Source of the DNA: Bryobacterales bacterium
GTDB taxonomy: Bacteria; Acidobacteriota; Terriglobia; Bryobacterales; Bryobacteraceae
Length of the DNA: 9,011 bases
NCBI GenBank assembly: GCA_003132865.1
Contig: PKYZ01000467.1
Span: 1 to 9,011, forward strand
Direction of reading: 5' to 3'
The notes beneath the pieces are model-generated. The model worked only from the letters and a program-made list of their open reading frames with translations, was not told the DNA's origin and did not search any database. Of this stretch, positions 1 through 6,031 are shown piece after piece. Position 1 is the first letter of the stretch. Each line of letters opens with the position of its first letter. The translations under genes and the position numbers were made by a program.

Positions 1-3
1 ACT

Positions 4-120
4 TCATTCCTTGCTGCATCCCAAGCTTACCCGGCGCACAGCACGGCATGGGCCGTCACTGTCGGACCGGCCACCCCGCGGATCGGTCAGCGCGTCGAAT
101 CCGGAGTGGTCTTCTGTCAT
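4..120 (-). CDS. Doubtful 38-residue ORF downstream of the barrel gene
   Basis: An ATG-started frame of 38 codons begins 17 bases after the stop of the outer-membrane protein gene and ends in TGA at the left edge. It begins MTEDHSGFDALTDPRGG and is hydrophilic. A GGAAG stretch lies immediately before the ATG, closer than a normal ribosome binding site. I do not recognise the protein, and no domain, signal peptide or membrane segment is visible. Position and strand would allow it to be a fourth gene of the DoxX-PadR-barrel operon, but an ORF this short is easily expected by chance in GC-rich DNA. Confidence 0.2.
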   Translation of the reverse strand: MTEDHSGFDALTDPRGGRSDSDGPCRAVRRVSLGCSKE

Positions 121-137
121 CACTTCCGCAAGCCGCG

Positions 138-1043
138 TCATTCAATCCCGTTGCCAAATCCCGCTGCGTTCATTGGCCCTCGTAACCGGGCGGTGCCCGT
201 GTCGGGTTTATCCTTGTCTTTGCCCCAGGTCCAGTACATGCCGATATAGGCGTAGGTTTCCGTCTGGCCGGCAACAGAGTGCCCGTAGCAAAACAAGAAC
301 TGCTCGCCTGGGTGGTGCTTGAAGTGATAGTAGCCGCCTATGTCGATCAACGTCGAAGCTTCGGTCTGCGGCGTAGCGTAGCCCTCGCGCGCATGGGCAA
401 AGACCTCGGCTCCCAACTCCAGCCGCTCACCGAATTTGTATTTCAGCAGGAAAGCGCCATAAGGGTAGCTGCGGTACTGGGTTTGGTGGACGATCGTTTC
501 GCCCGCGCCGCCATCCAGGAGCCAGTTTCCGATATTCTTTTGCAGCCAGAGGGGAACTTTGTACCAAACCTTTCCCACGCCGAGTCCCTTGTCGTAGTTC
601 CCGGTTGGTATTTCAAACATAGTAAAGGTGCCGATCTGGGGAATGTACTTCGATTCTTTGATGAAGGCGATCTTGGCGCCCAATTCCGTGTCGGTGATAC
701 CGAAGGCGCTCGGTCCCGTTCCGCCAGGCAGGTAAATGGGATTGTTCGACGGGAAGATACCTCCTATTGGAACTATGGCGTGCAGTTGCACTCTGGGAAG
801 GGCGCCCCAGTTGAACTCGAAAGCCGGCCCAGTCGGGTCGATTTCCGCCGGCGTGCCCGCGACGCTGCCGAAGATATAGAACTCGTAGTGATGCAGGTCG
901 ACCGGAACTGGATCGTCGGTTTGAAACGGAGGCCCCTGCGCCCACAGTGTTGACGCGGCGAATATGAGGAGGAGGAACAGCATTACCGCCTTATTAAATA
1001 CCCCTCCATAAACTTTCCCTGAAATTGTCACGTTCGATGCCAC
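138..1043 (-). CDS. Predicted outer-membrane beta-barrel protein (MetA-pathway / 'transporter'-like)
   Basis: The 301-residue protein has an N-terminal signal peptide: Lys18, a hydrophobic core at about 19-33, and likely cleavage at LWA|QG near residue 35. The mature part starts GPPFQTDDPVPVDLHHYEFY, a beginning I associate with acidobacterial barrel proteins of the phenol-degradation MetA-like type. The rest alternates aromatic and polar residues in strand-like blocks with Gly/Tyr-rich turns, ending in a strand (YIGMYWTW, about 267-274) and a polar tail of about 27 residues. The start is GTG, 3 bases after the PadR stop; the ribosome binding site GGGAG lies within the last PadR codons, 8 bases upstream, which indicates translational coupling. 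An alternative ATG at residue 21 would lose the basic n-region. The protein should sit in the outer membrane, but its cargo cannot be deduced. The family assignment is from recall; the signal peptide and strand pattern are visible. Confidence 0.78.
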   Translation of the reverse strand: MASNVTISGKVYGGVFNKAVMLFLLLIFAASTLWAQGPPFQTDDPVPVDLHHYEFYIFGSVAGTPAEIDPTGPAFEFNWGALPRVQLHAIVPIGGIFPSNNPIYLPGGTGPSAFGITDTELGAKIAFIKESKYIPQIGTFTMFEIPTGNYDKGLGVGKVWYKVPLWLQKNIGNWLLDGGAGETIVHQTQYRSYPYGAFLLKYKFGERLELGAEVFAHAREGYATPQTEASTLIDIGGYYHFKHHPGEQFLFCYGHSVAGQTETYAYIGMYWTWGKDKDKPDTGTARLRGPMNAAGFGNGIE

Positions 1044-1046
1044 ATA

Positions 1047-1352
1047 TCACTCTCCCTCGATGAGTTCTCCAAACAACTCCCGAACCTTGGACTTCGCTGC
1101 CTTGAGCGCCTTGCGACCGAGCGGCGTGGCTCGATAGATTTTGCGAAACGATTTGCCGTGACGCTCCGCCGTGGAACGCAGGTAGCCTTTTTTTTCCAGG
1201 CCATGCAGCAGCGGATACAGCGTTCCAGCGCTAATACGATAGCCGTGGCGGGCCAGTTCCTCCGCCATCTCCAGGCCGAAGATGGGACCTTCAACCGAGT
1301 GATGGAGGATATGCAGCCGGATCAGGCCCGAGTAGAGGTCTCGATCGTCCAT
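1047..1352 (-). CDS. PadR-family transcriptional regulator
   Basis: At 101 residues this is the usual size of the short PadR class, which has a winged helix and a minimal C-terminal helix. The N-terminal part (LIRLHILHHSVEGPIFGLEMAEEL, residues 10-33) matches the first helices. The recognition helix follows as SAGTLYPLLHGLEKKGYL (41-58), containing the family's hallmark GTLYPxLxxLExxG. The wing is residues 59-80 (RKIYRATPLGRKAL). A basic C-terminal helix (80-97) should give the dimer. Members are dimeric repressors that usually control their own operon and are released by small hydrophobic ligands. The ATG lies 16 bases after the DoxX stop, with AAAAGG about 10 bases upstream. The gene sits between a DoxX gene and a barrel gene, so the three are probably co-transcribed and self-regulated. 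The ligand is unknown. Confidence 0.94.
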   Translation of the reverse strand: MDDRDLYSGLIRLHILHHSVEGPIFGLEMAEELARHGYRISAGTLYPLLHGLEKKGYLRSTAERHGKSFRKIYRATPLGRKALKAAKSKVRELFGELIEGE

Positions 1353-1368
1353 GCGCGTGTGCCTTTTG

Positions 1369-1857
1369 TCATCGTTCGATTACGTCTGCTTCCCTTCCCG
1401 TTTCTAGGTTGCCTCGTGCGTCCAGAGACCACGCCCCGCCGCCTACCAAGATCAGGAAGACGAGCGAGCAAAGCATTGCGAAGTCGGTGCGCGCATCGCT
1501 CACCATGTACCAAACACCCTGATTAATACGAAATAGCTCCGGGACCTTGGTGGTCGCAATCGCAACCATGATCACAATCAACAGCGGAACAGCCGCCGCC
1601 CTTGTCCAAAGCCCGAACAACACTAGAAGGCCACACGCGATCTCGAAGGTCCCCACAAAGTGCGCCGTAAAATACGGATGCGCAAAACCAATCCTTGTAA
1701 AGCGAACCACGCCCATGTTGGGATCAATGTACTTGAGAATGCCTTGCGTCGAGAAGATGAGCCCGACAGCGAGGCGGATGAGCAGAATAGTCGCCGGACC
1801 TTGCGTTGGTCTCAATAAAAACCGACGAACCGCCTTCGCAGATTCGGTTATCGACAT
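1369..1857 (-). CDS. DoxX-family membrane protein
   Basis: The 162-residue integral membrane protein has four predicted helices, at about 22-42, 66-84, 87-103 and 124-141. Family features visible are LIRLAVGLIFSTQGILKYI in helix 1 and FEIACGLLVLFGLWTRAAA spanning helix 2 and the next loop, which match the DoxX pattern of an early G-hxxxxGxxK and a central E-xxxGxxLxxGxxT. DoxX-type proteins are small inner-membrane proteins linked in different bacteria to quinone/thiosulfate oxidoreduction or to redox-stress complexes; which applies here cannot be read from the sequence. It is the first gene of the operon with PadR and the outer-membrane protein. The region ahead of the ATG (GATAGCGA) has only a poor ribosome binding site. 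Length is normal and the frame is intact. Confidence 0.93.
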   Translation of the reverse strand: MSITESAKAVRRFLLRPTQGPATILLIRLAVGLIFSTQGILKYIDPNMGVVRFTRIGFAHPYFTAHFVGTFEIACGLLVLFGLWTRAAAVPLLIVIMVAIATTKVPELFRINQGVWYMVSDARTDFAMLCSLVFLILVGGGAWSLDARGNLETGREADVIER

Positions 1858-1869
1858 TCGCTATCGTTA

Positions 1870-1900
1870 ATGGATACCATAATATTCGGGCGCCCGTCAA
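1870..1900 (-). promoter_or_regulatory. Candidate promoter/operator of the DoxX-PadR operon
   Basis: Reading the minus strand, TTGACG (1900-1895) matches a -35 element at 5 of 6 positions, but only poor -10 candidates (TATCCA at 18-bp spacing) follow. Overlapping the expected -10 is an inverted repeat ATGG-TAT-CCAT (1880-1870), 13 bases upstream of the DoxX start. PadR proteins bind AT-rich inverted repeats over their own promoter, so this is a plausible autoregulatory operator. The arms are only 4 bp and the -10 is weak, so this is a suggestion only. Confidence 0.3.
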
Positions 1901-2031
1901 TGGCGGGCCCCTCCTGTGGCGCAGCCGAAGGTGGCTGTACTCCCACGTAGAGAAGTGTTTTACGGCAGCAGGACCCGTTGGTGGAAGAAATTTAAATTCC
2001 GAGTTCTTCGTCATATGCGGCCAGCTCTATT

Positions 2032-2163
2032 GAGACCCACGCGGACCTGGCGCGCCCGGTGAATCATCCGGAACGCGGTGACATGACGCTGCACACCATC
2101 GTGGAAGCCATGGGCGGCCATGACCGGAACCACCTGAAGGAGGTGGAAGAGATCGCCGGCTAA
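2032..2163 (+). pseudogene. C-terminal remnant of a DinB-family protein
   Basis: A frame ending in TAA at 2161-2163 reads ADLARPVNHPERGDMTLHTI followed by VEAMGGHDRNHLKEVEEIAG. The run HPERGDMTL, then HDRNHL with the HxxxH metal-ligand pair, is typical of the last part of DinB/DUF664-like four-helix proteins, the superfamily of many bacillithiol- or mycothiol-dependent enzymes. Upstream of about 2038 the same frame becomes low-complexity Ser/Ala sequence without family features, and no start codon or ribosome binding site is present. Roughly the first 110-120 residues of a normal DinB protein are therefore missing. It lies head-to-head with the DoxX operon promoter region, so the break may be an old deletion edge. 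Confidence 0.62.
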
Positions 2164-2321
2164 GGGACCTTGCGCGATCACCCCGGACGCTACCGCCAAC
2201 TTCGCAACGAATCGGCACAGCGCTGGTGTAGGCACCGTGTGAGATGTGCAGCTTGTCGTAGAGCAGCAAGAATCGTCGCGGCGGAATCGGGCCGAACTGC
2301 GGCTCGTGCGATCAGCAGCCA

Positions 2322-2330
2322 TGATATACT
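2322..2330 (+). promoter_or_regulatory. Extended -10 promoter of the broken secreted-protein gene
   Basis: TGATATACT contains an extended -10 (TGnTATACT; 5 of 6 in the hexamer), 29 bases ahead of the ATG at 2360. No good -35 is present 16-18 bp upstream, as is common for extended -10 promoters. A ribosome binding site GAGGTG (2350-2355 region) follows about 5 bases before the ATG. Together they support 2360 as the ancestral start of the downstream gene. Confidence 0.4.
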
Positions 2331-2359
2331 TCTCTCACGCTCCACAACGAGGTGCCACG

Positions 2360-2742
2360 ATGTCATACCGTTACCGATTTTTCTCAAGGGTTTGCTCATT
2401 ACCGGCGCATCCTTCGGGTTCACGCTGTACGCTGACGGCCTAACCCAAACCTGTTCGGCGCCCCAATTTCCCCAGCCCGCCGCCACCAATATCGACTCGG
2501 TTTGCGGCGCCGCCGGCAGTGGCGGCAAAGAGGCCAACCAGAACCAAGCAAAGAACAACTTCTGCCCGACCGCGGCTGCCAAGCCGATCACCATCCCCGA
2601 TATGGTGGCGCTCCACAATAGCGCTGGCGCGCCTGCCGCGGATGAAAGCGCTGCTCGCATCCTTTCAGCAGACAAGCCCGCATCCTTGGCCTGCGGGCCA
2701 ATGGCTTCCGCCGAGCCTCTTGATTTCCGGCTTGACTCGTAG
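2360..2742 (+). pseudogene. Frameshifted small secreted protein (KNNFC type)
   Basis: ATG 2360, preceded by GAGGTG, opens MSYRYRFF but this frame soon leaves any protein-like sequence and stops at 2443. The frame one base back carries LKGLLITGASFGFTLYADG and then TQTCSAPQFP, AATNIDSVCGAAGSGG, and NQNQAKNNFCPTAA. Adding one T to the TTTTT run at 2377-2381 would join them as MSYRYRFFLKGLLITGASFG, a good signal peptide with basic start, hydrophobic core and small residues before Asp. The mature start has paired cysteines and the NQAKNNFC motif I associate with uncharacterised secreted proteins of Acidobacteriota. From about residue 85 on (ITIPDMVALHNS) the sequence becomes Ala/Ser-rich and ends at a TAG, so the C-terminal part also seems lost or replaced. 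The frameshift is inferred; the frames and motifs are visible. Confidence 0.6.
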
Positions 2743-2903
2743 GACTCTCGGAAGGGCCCATGGGAGGTGACGACTCCCAGAAGGTCCGCCCTGGAGGGGA
2801 ATCGCACTCCTCTCCGGGGCGCAGTAAACCTCCGGCTCATTGCAAAATCTACACTCCAGCCGAAAGACGATCTCCTTCGGCGCGGTTGTTCCAGCACGCC
2901 GCG
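2676..2903. other. Run of short inverted repeats in the gene-free stretch
   Basis: Several potential hairpins follow each other: GCCCGCA/TGCGGGC (2676-2682 with 2692-2698); TGGGAG/CTCCCA (2761-2766 with 2774-2779); a 10-bp stem with one G-T pair (2787-2796 with 2812-2821); CGGCT/AGCCG (2833-2837 with 2858-2862); CCGAA/TTCGG (2860-2864 with 2876-2880); and CGCGG/CCGCG (2881-2885 with 2899-2903). The fourth and fifth share bases and could not both form. None is followed by a T run, so they are not classical terminators. The part after 2742 contains no protein-like frame on either strand. They may be a structured RNA, a decayed palindromic element, or the chance result of high GC content. Confidence 0.35.
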
Positions 2904-2963
2904 CTGCTCGGCTTAGAATATCGCCTCCGTTTCCGTGCCGCCAAACATCTGACCAAAACCGGT

Positions 2964-2985
2964 GAGGTCATTGGGAGGTCATTGG
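2964..2985. repeat. Perfect tandem 11-bp direct repeat
   Basis: GAGGTCATTGG occurs twice without a gap (2964-2974 and 2975-2985). The repeat ends 4 bases before a -35 element (2990-2995). Two identical sites one helical turn apart, directly upstream of a promoter, are the layout expected for an activator that binds as a head-to-tail dimer on one face of the DNA. The repeat is certain; the regulatory role is inferred. Confidence 0.6.
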
Positions 2986-2989
2986 GCGG

Positions 2990-3018
2990 TTGACCTTACA
3001 AAACTCCGCTGATACACT
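2990..3018 (+). promoter_or_regulatory. Sigma70-type promoter of the alpha/beta hydrolase
   Basis: TTGACC (2990-2995; 5 of 6 to consensus) and TACACT (3013-3018; 4 of 6) are separated by exactly 17 bp. Transcription would start near 3025, giving a leader of about 37 bases that contains the GAGGTG ribosome binding site 8 bases ahead of ATG 3062. The tandem 11-bp repeat lies just upstream. Confidence 0.6.
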
Positions 3019-3061
3019 GGTGTGCCGAATGGATTTGATGAAGTCTTGAGGTGACCTTTCG

Positions 3062-3934
3062 ATGTGCCATCTCATTCGCCTCCGAGCAATTGCTTTCGTC
3101 CTGACTTCAGCGCTGGCATGGGCCCAGGAGTCTGTCACATGGCACGACCCGTCTAAACACAGCGTGCAGTTCGTAACGGTTGAAGATGGCGTTCGGCTTG
3201 AGGTGCTCGACTGGGGCGGGACCGGTCGGCCGGTTGTGCTGTTGGCCGGGTATCTCACCGCCCACGTGTACGATGACTTCGCCGCAAAGCTCTCCGAATC
3301 CTGTCACGTGTATGGCATCACACGACGCGGGTACGGCGCCTCCAGCCACCCCGAATCGGGTTACACAGCGCAACGCTCCGCGGACGACGTCCTCCAGGTT
3401 CTCGATTCACTTAGACTGACCGCACGGCCGGTTTTGGTGGGCCACTCCTTTGGTGGACAGGACTTGAGCACGTTGGGCGCTGAGCATTCCGATCGGATCG
3501 CGGGACTGGTCTACCTGAATTCGGCCGAGGACCCGACGCTTGGCCTCGCCGACTATGGCGTGGAGCCAGCGGATCCCAAGAAATTGCCGGCTTCGATGCA
3601 CGAAGGTTCGCCGCCGAGCCACCAATCGTTTGAAGCTTATCGGGATTGGCAGTTGCGGACCCATGGGGTTGCGTTCCCTGAAGCCGAGTTGCGCCAACTC
3701 TACGTCGTCAACGCCGACGGCACCATGGGTAGTTATCTGGGTTCTCAGAGCGTCCGTGACGCAATGTTCAAAGGTATCCGAACTTCCCCGACGTTGAACA
3801 TGGACTCGTGTGCCGCCGCCGCCGTTTTACTCGACATCGTCGAGCGCTCGATGCACGCCTCCCGCTCCGAGTGGCTCTTCTTCCGCGAGCTGCCATTTCG
3901 AGGGTTTGGCTGGCGCCGCCAGTGTGGATGCTGA
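3062..3934 (+). CDS. Secreted alpha/beta hydrolase with aberrant, probably truncated C-terminus
   Basis: A signal peptide (residues 1-21, cleavage near AWA|QE) precedes an alpha/beta-hydrolase fold. Visible landmarks are the oxyanion-side strand RPVVLLAG (56-63), GITRRGYGASS (85-95), the nucleophile elbow VLVGHSFGGQ with Ser129, and the strand after it, IAGLVYLNSAED (146-157). Members of this acidobacterial group hydrolyse esters or related bonds in the periplasm, but the substrate is unknown. Through YVVNADGTMGSYLGSQSVRD (214-233) it still reads like the family. From about residue 241 the sequence turns into unrelated Ala/Arg-rich text, and the region that should carry the acid strand and the catalytic His (a G-x-H-Y/F-x-F type segment) is absent in all three frames. 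I recall relatives of roughly 320-340 residues, against 290 here. The protein is therefore likely inactive or a decaying gene. A strong GAGGTG site supports the start. Confidence 0.82.
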   Translation: MCHLIRLRAIAFVLTSALAWAQESVTWHDPSKHSVQFVTVEDGVRLEVLDWGGTGRPVVLLAGYLTAHVYDDFAAKLSESCHVYGITRRGYGASSHPESGYTAQRSADDVLQVLDSLRLTARPVLVGHSFGGQDLSTLGAEHSDRIAGLVYLNSAEDPTLGLADYGVEPADPKKLPASMHEGSPPSHQSFEAYRDWQLRTHGVAFPEAELRQLYVVNADGTMGSYLGSQSVRDAMFKGIRTSPTLNMDSCAAAAVLLDIVERSMHASRSEWLFFRELPFRGFGWRRQCGC

Positions 3935-3970
3935 ACTGTCGCCGATCAGGCTGAACAAATCGAATCTGGC

Positions 3971-5401
3971 TCACTGTGCCGCCGGGAGCGCGGTATTCTG
4001 GGCCACATACAGCACGATGGCGATCCTCTCCGAGTCTCCCAGCCGATGATAGACCAGTGCGGCGCCACCCTTTCGTAGCGGGGTGCTCCTGAGCGGGACC
4101 TCCGCGCTGCCCACTTTGAGATGCACTCGCTCCAGTTCAACGTGCGTCGCCTCGCCCCCGGCATTTGGTCCGCTGGCGTAACGCACTTGGCCCCCGGCTT
4201 TGGAACCGGCTTTGGCCACGAGCACCCCGCCCACCAGAATATCGTTGGCAAGCACAAAATCGATCGGTCCGGCGCCTTCAGCCGTTTTGGAACTCAGCTC
4301 TTCGACGGAAATCAGGGATACCGGCGTGCCTTCGCGCAAAATCGGTTTGGACAGCGCCATCGCCGCTTTCGGCACATGGGTGGTTATCTTGCGCGACAAG
4401 AACTCTTCGAACAGGTTGCCTGCCGCACTCCCGCCGAGACCGAATAGAACATCATGAAAAAGCCGCAGTCCTGTTCGTGAACTGGCTGGATAATACAAGG
4501 TCGAGATCTCGCCGGCCGCCAGACTCCCCAGAACATCGGAATAATCGGGCTGCCAGTGCCCATTATCGCCCTTGCGAACGAATGCGGTAGCGATGGCATA
4601 CAGGGCTCGCGAACGAAAGCTGCCGGTGCCCTTATAAAAGTAGCGGGGATCCTGATGAAAGACCGCCTGCATGATGACGCCGCCGATGATGACGCCGTTG
4701 ACTCCATCAGCGTACTGCGCCCCGAAACGTATCCCATAGCCCTCCATGCCCTGACCGAACTCGTGGTAACTGTTCCGCGCCTGCTCGATTCCCGCGGCAA
4801 TCGCGCTGGACAAGATAGTGGTCGGATCGAAGATGGTCTTCCAGCCGAGCTGAAATTTCTGCGCGGCATTCAGCGGCGCCGCATTCGGGTCATAGGTAAC
4901 GAAGTAGTTCGGAAAAACGCCCAACAGGCGCTGCTTCTCCTCCGTTTTCAGTTGCTCCACCGCGAGTTCCTTCGGCGATAGGCCGACATCCAACTTGGTG
5001 GATGCGGAAGCAACCTGTAATACAGCCGAGGTCACCGCTGGATTCCCGCCCTCACGGACCACAACGCTTGCCGCTGTCCACGGCGCAAAACCATCTGCAA
5101 CGATCGTGATCGTGTAGTTTGCTGGCGCGACCGCGGCAAAGTGGAAAGATCCGGTTTCGTTCGTCACCGTCGTACGATTGCCTGTGGAGGCGGTACTCCC
5201 CAGCGTGACCAGCGCGCCTACTACAACCGATCCACTACCGTCAGTCACTACCCCGTCGATGGTTCCGGGCGCGTCGGGCCTGTTGGCATGCGGAGGCTCG
5301 GCCATTTGGGTCTCCGCGGCTTCAGATGACGACGGCAGATTGGTGGTTTGGCTCAAGGCCGCTTCCAGGAGAAGAAAGGCGATGCCGAGGGCTTTCAACA
5401 T
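3971..5401 (-). CDS. Exported carboxypeptidase-regulatory-like domain protein
   Basis: The frame is open from 5617, but I choose ATG 5401 (476 residues). It gives a normal signal peptide, MLKALGIAFLLLEAALSQTT, with a GAGAGGGGA ribosome binding site upstream, while the extra 72 residues look non-coding. Domains: a Pro/Ser/Glu linker (21-45); a carboxypeptidase-regulatory-like (CarboxypepD_reg) beta-sandwich, about 46-132, with GTIDGVVTDGSGSVVVGALV and GSFHFAAVAPANYTITI; a second region, about 160-345, with NYFVTYDPNAAPLNAAQKFQ, HQDPRYFYKGTGSFRSRALY and SDVLGSLAAGEISTLYYP, known to me only as a conserved acidobacterial module; and a C-terminal beta-rich part (358-470) with PIDFVLANDILVGGVLVAKA. 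It is probably periplasmic or outer-membrane associated. It converges on the hydrolase gene with a 36-base gap. Its function is unknown. No break is seen. Confidence 0.85.
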   Translation of the reverse strand: MLKALGIAFLLLEAALSQTTNLPSSSEAAETQMAEPPHANRPDAPGTIDGVVTDGSGSVVVGALVTLGSTASTGNRTTVTNETGSFHFAAVAPANYTITIVADGFAPWTAASVVVREGGNPAVTSAVLQVASASTKLDVGLSPKELAVEQLKTEEKQRLLGVFPNYFVTYDPNAAPLNAAQKFQLGWKTIFDPTTILSSAIAAGIEQARNSYHEFGQGMEGYGIRFGAQYADGVNGVIIGGVIMQAVFHQDPRYFYKGTGSFRSRALYAIATAFVRKGDNGHWQPDYSDVLGSLAAGEISTLYYPASSRTGLRLFHDVLFGLGGSAAGNLFEEFLSRKITTHVPKAAMALSKPILREGTPVSLISVEELSSKTAEGAGPIDFVLANDILVGGVLVAKAGSKAGGQVRYASGPNAGGEATHVELERVHLKVGSAEVPLRSTPLRKGGAALVYHRLGDSERIAIVLYVAQNTALPAAQ

Positions 5402-5481
5402 AACGCGAGTCCCCTCTCGCCATCTTAGAACACCTCGCTCGCCCATCGAGCCACGTGCGCCGACTGAAAAAGACCGAAGAA

Positions 5482-5497
5482 GTGCGAAAGATCGCAC
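5482..5497. repeat. Perfect 16-bp inverted repeat upstream of the carboxypeptidase-regulatory gene
   Basis: GTGCGA-AAGA-TCGCAC has perfect 6-bp arms and a 4-base centre. It lies about 80 bases upstream of ATG 5401, between that gene and the divergent remnant at 5537, where an operator would be expected. No repressor gene is adjacent, and no clear promoter hexamers can be paired with it. Confidence 0.5.
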
Positions 5498-5536
5498 GTC
5501 GAATTCGGCGTTAGAAAGCCCGCCAACGACACCAGC

Positions 5537-5885
5537 ATGACGCGCGTCTGCTACGAGGTGAAGGCTTCCCGGCCCGGACTTCCTGGCGGAATTGCAGCAC
5601 CCGCTCAAGCGTCGCATCGAAATGCGCTATTCCAATGAGTTCTATTTCGTGACGCCTGCCCAACTCGCGGAGATCACCGAGATCCCGGCGGAGTGCGGCC
5701 TGGCGGAAGCCGGGGTCGCCACAGCGGACGAATGGAAGGGGCTAATCCGCAGGCAGGCTGGGTTTTCAGCGTCGATCCGTAACGCAGCCTGTACTGCATG
5801 ATCAGCATTCCGAACCGCTGGCGGAATACGCGCGGCCCAACGTGGCAACTGGTGCCGACATGCTGCGGCATCAACGGACAGGATC
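5537..5885 (+). pseudogene. Shattered PD-(D/E)XK nuclease-like (MmcB-type) gene
   Basis: Pieces of one protein lie in successive frames. Frame one from ATG 5537 reads MTRVCYEVKASRP; the next frame (5571-5801) continues DFLAELQHPLKRRIEMRYSN and EFYFVTPAQLAEITEIPAEC, then GLAEAG; the first frame again (5798-5850) gives NRWRNTRGPTWQLV; and the third (5854-5880) gives ADMLRHQR. Removing one C from the CCC at about 5571-5573 would fuse the first two as CYEVKASRPDFLAELQ. ExK followed by S-R-x-D-F-L, then F-Y-F-V-T-P and E-I-P-x-x-C-G-L, is the pattern I know from MmcB-like and phage PD-(D/E)XK proteins, where ExK is part of the nuclease site. The usual N-terminal part is missing. A basic stretch, VRRLKKTEEVRKIARRIRR (5455-5511, third frame), may be a further scrap. 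With at least three shifts it cannot make a functional protein. Confidence 0.55.
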
Positions 5886-5946
5886 TATTGGGGCCCGTAA
5901 TGATCTCGGCGCTGGGATTAAAGACCCTTGCCGAAGCACGCCCCGA

Positions 5947-5975
5947 TTGCCTCCGCGTTTTTGCTACAGTACAAT
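5947..5975 (+). promoter_or_regulatory. Sigma70-type promoter of the DUF362 gene
   Basis: TTGCCT (5947-5952; 4 of 6) and TACAAT (5970-5975; 5 of 6) are spaced by 17 bp. The predicted start near 5982 leaves a leader of about 50 bases ahead of ATG 6032, which has GGAAGG 5 bases upstream. The control region thus looks intact although the gene is broken. Confidence 0.58.
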
Positions 5976-6031
5976 TCAAGTGAACCACCTCTGAATATCT
6001 GAGCTTGGTGGCATTGGAAAGGAAGGGCCAT

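Noticed and set aside
279..953. 224-codon open frame on the plus strand
   Set aside because: Complement of the outer-membrane protein gene, which has a signal peptide, operon position and coupled ribosome binding site.
2787..2821. Possible tRNA or tRNA-like T-arm on the minus strand (TGCGATT loop)
   Set aside because: The loop differs from TTCRANN, the stem has a mismatch, and no acceptor stem, D-arm or anticodon arm fits at the right distances.
2190..2897. 235-codon open frame on the minus strand
   Set aside because: It is Arg/Ser/Ala-rich with no family features. It runs antisense to the signal peptide and cysteine motifs of the broken secreted protein, which has its own promoter and ribosome binding site on the plus strand.
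5402..5617. 72-residue N-terminal extension of the carboxypeptidase-regulatory protein
   Set aside because: The extension is Arg/Ser-rich without family character and would bury the clear signal peptide that begins at the 5401 start.
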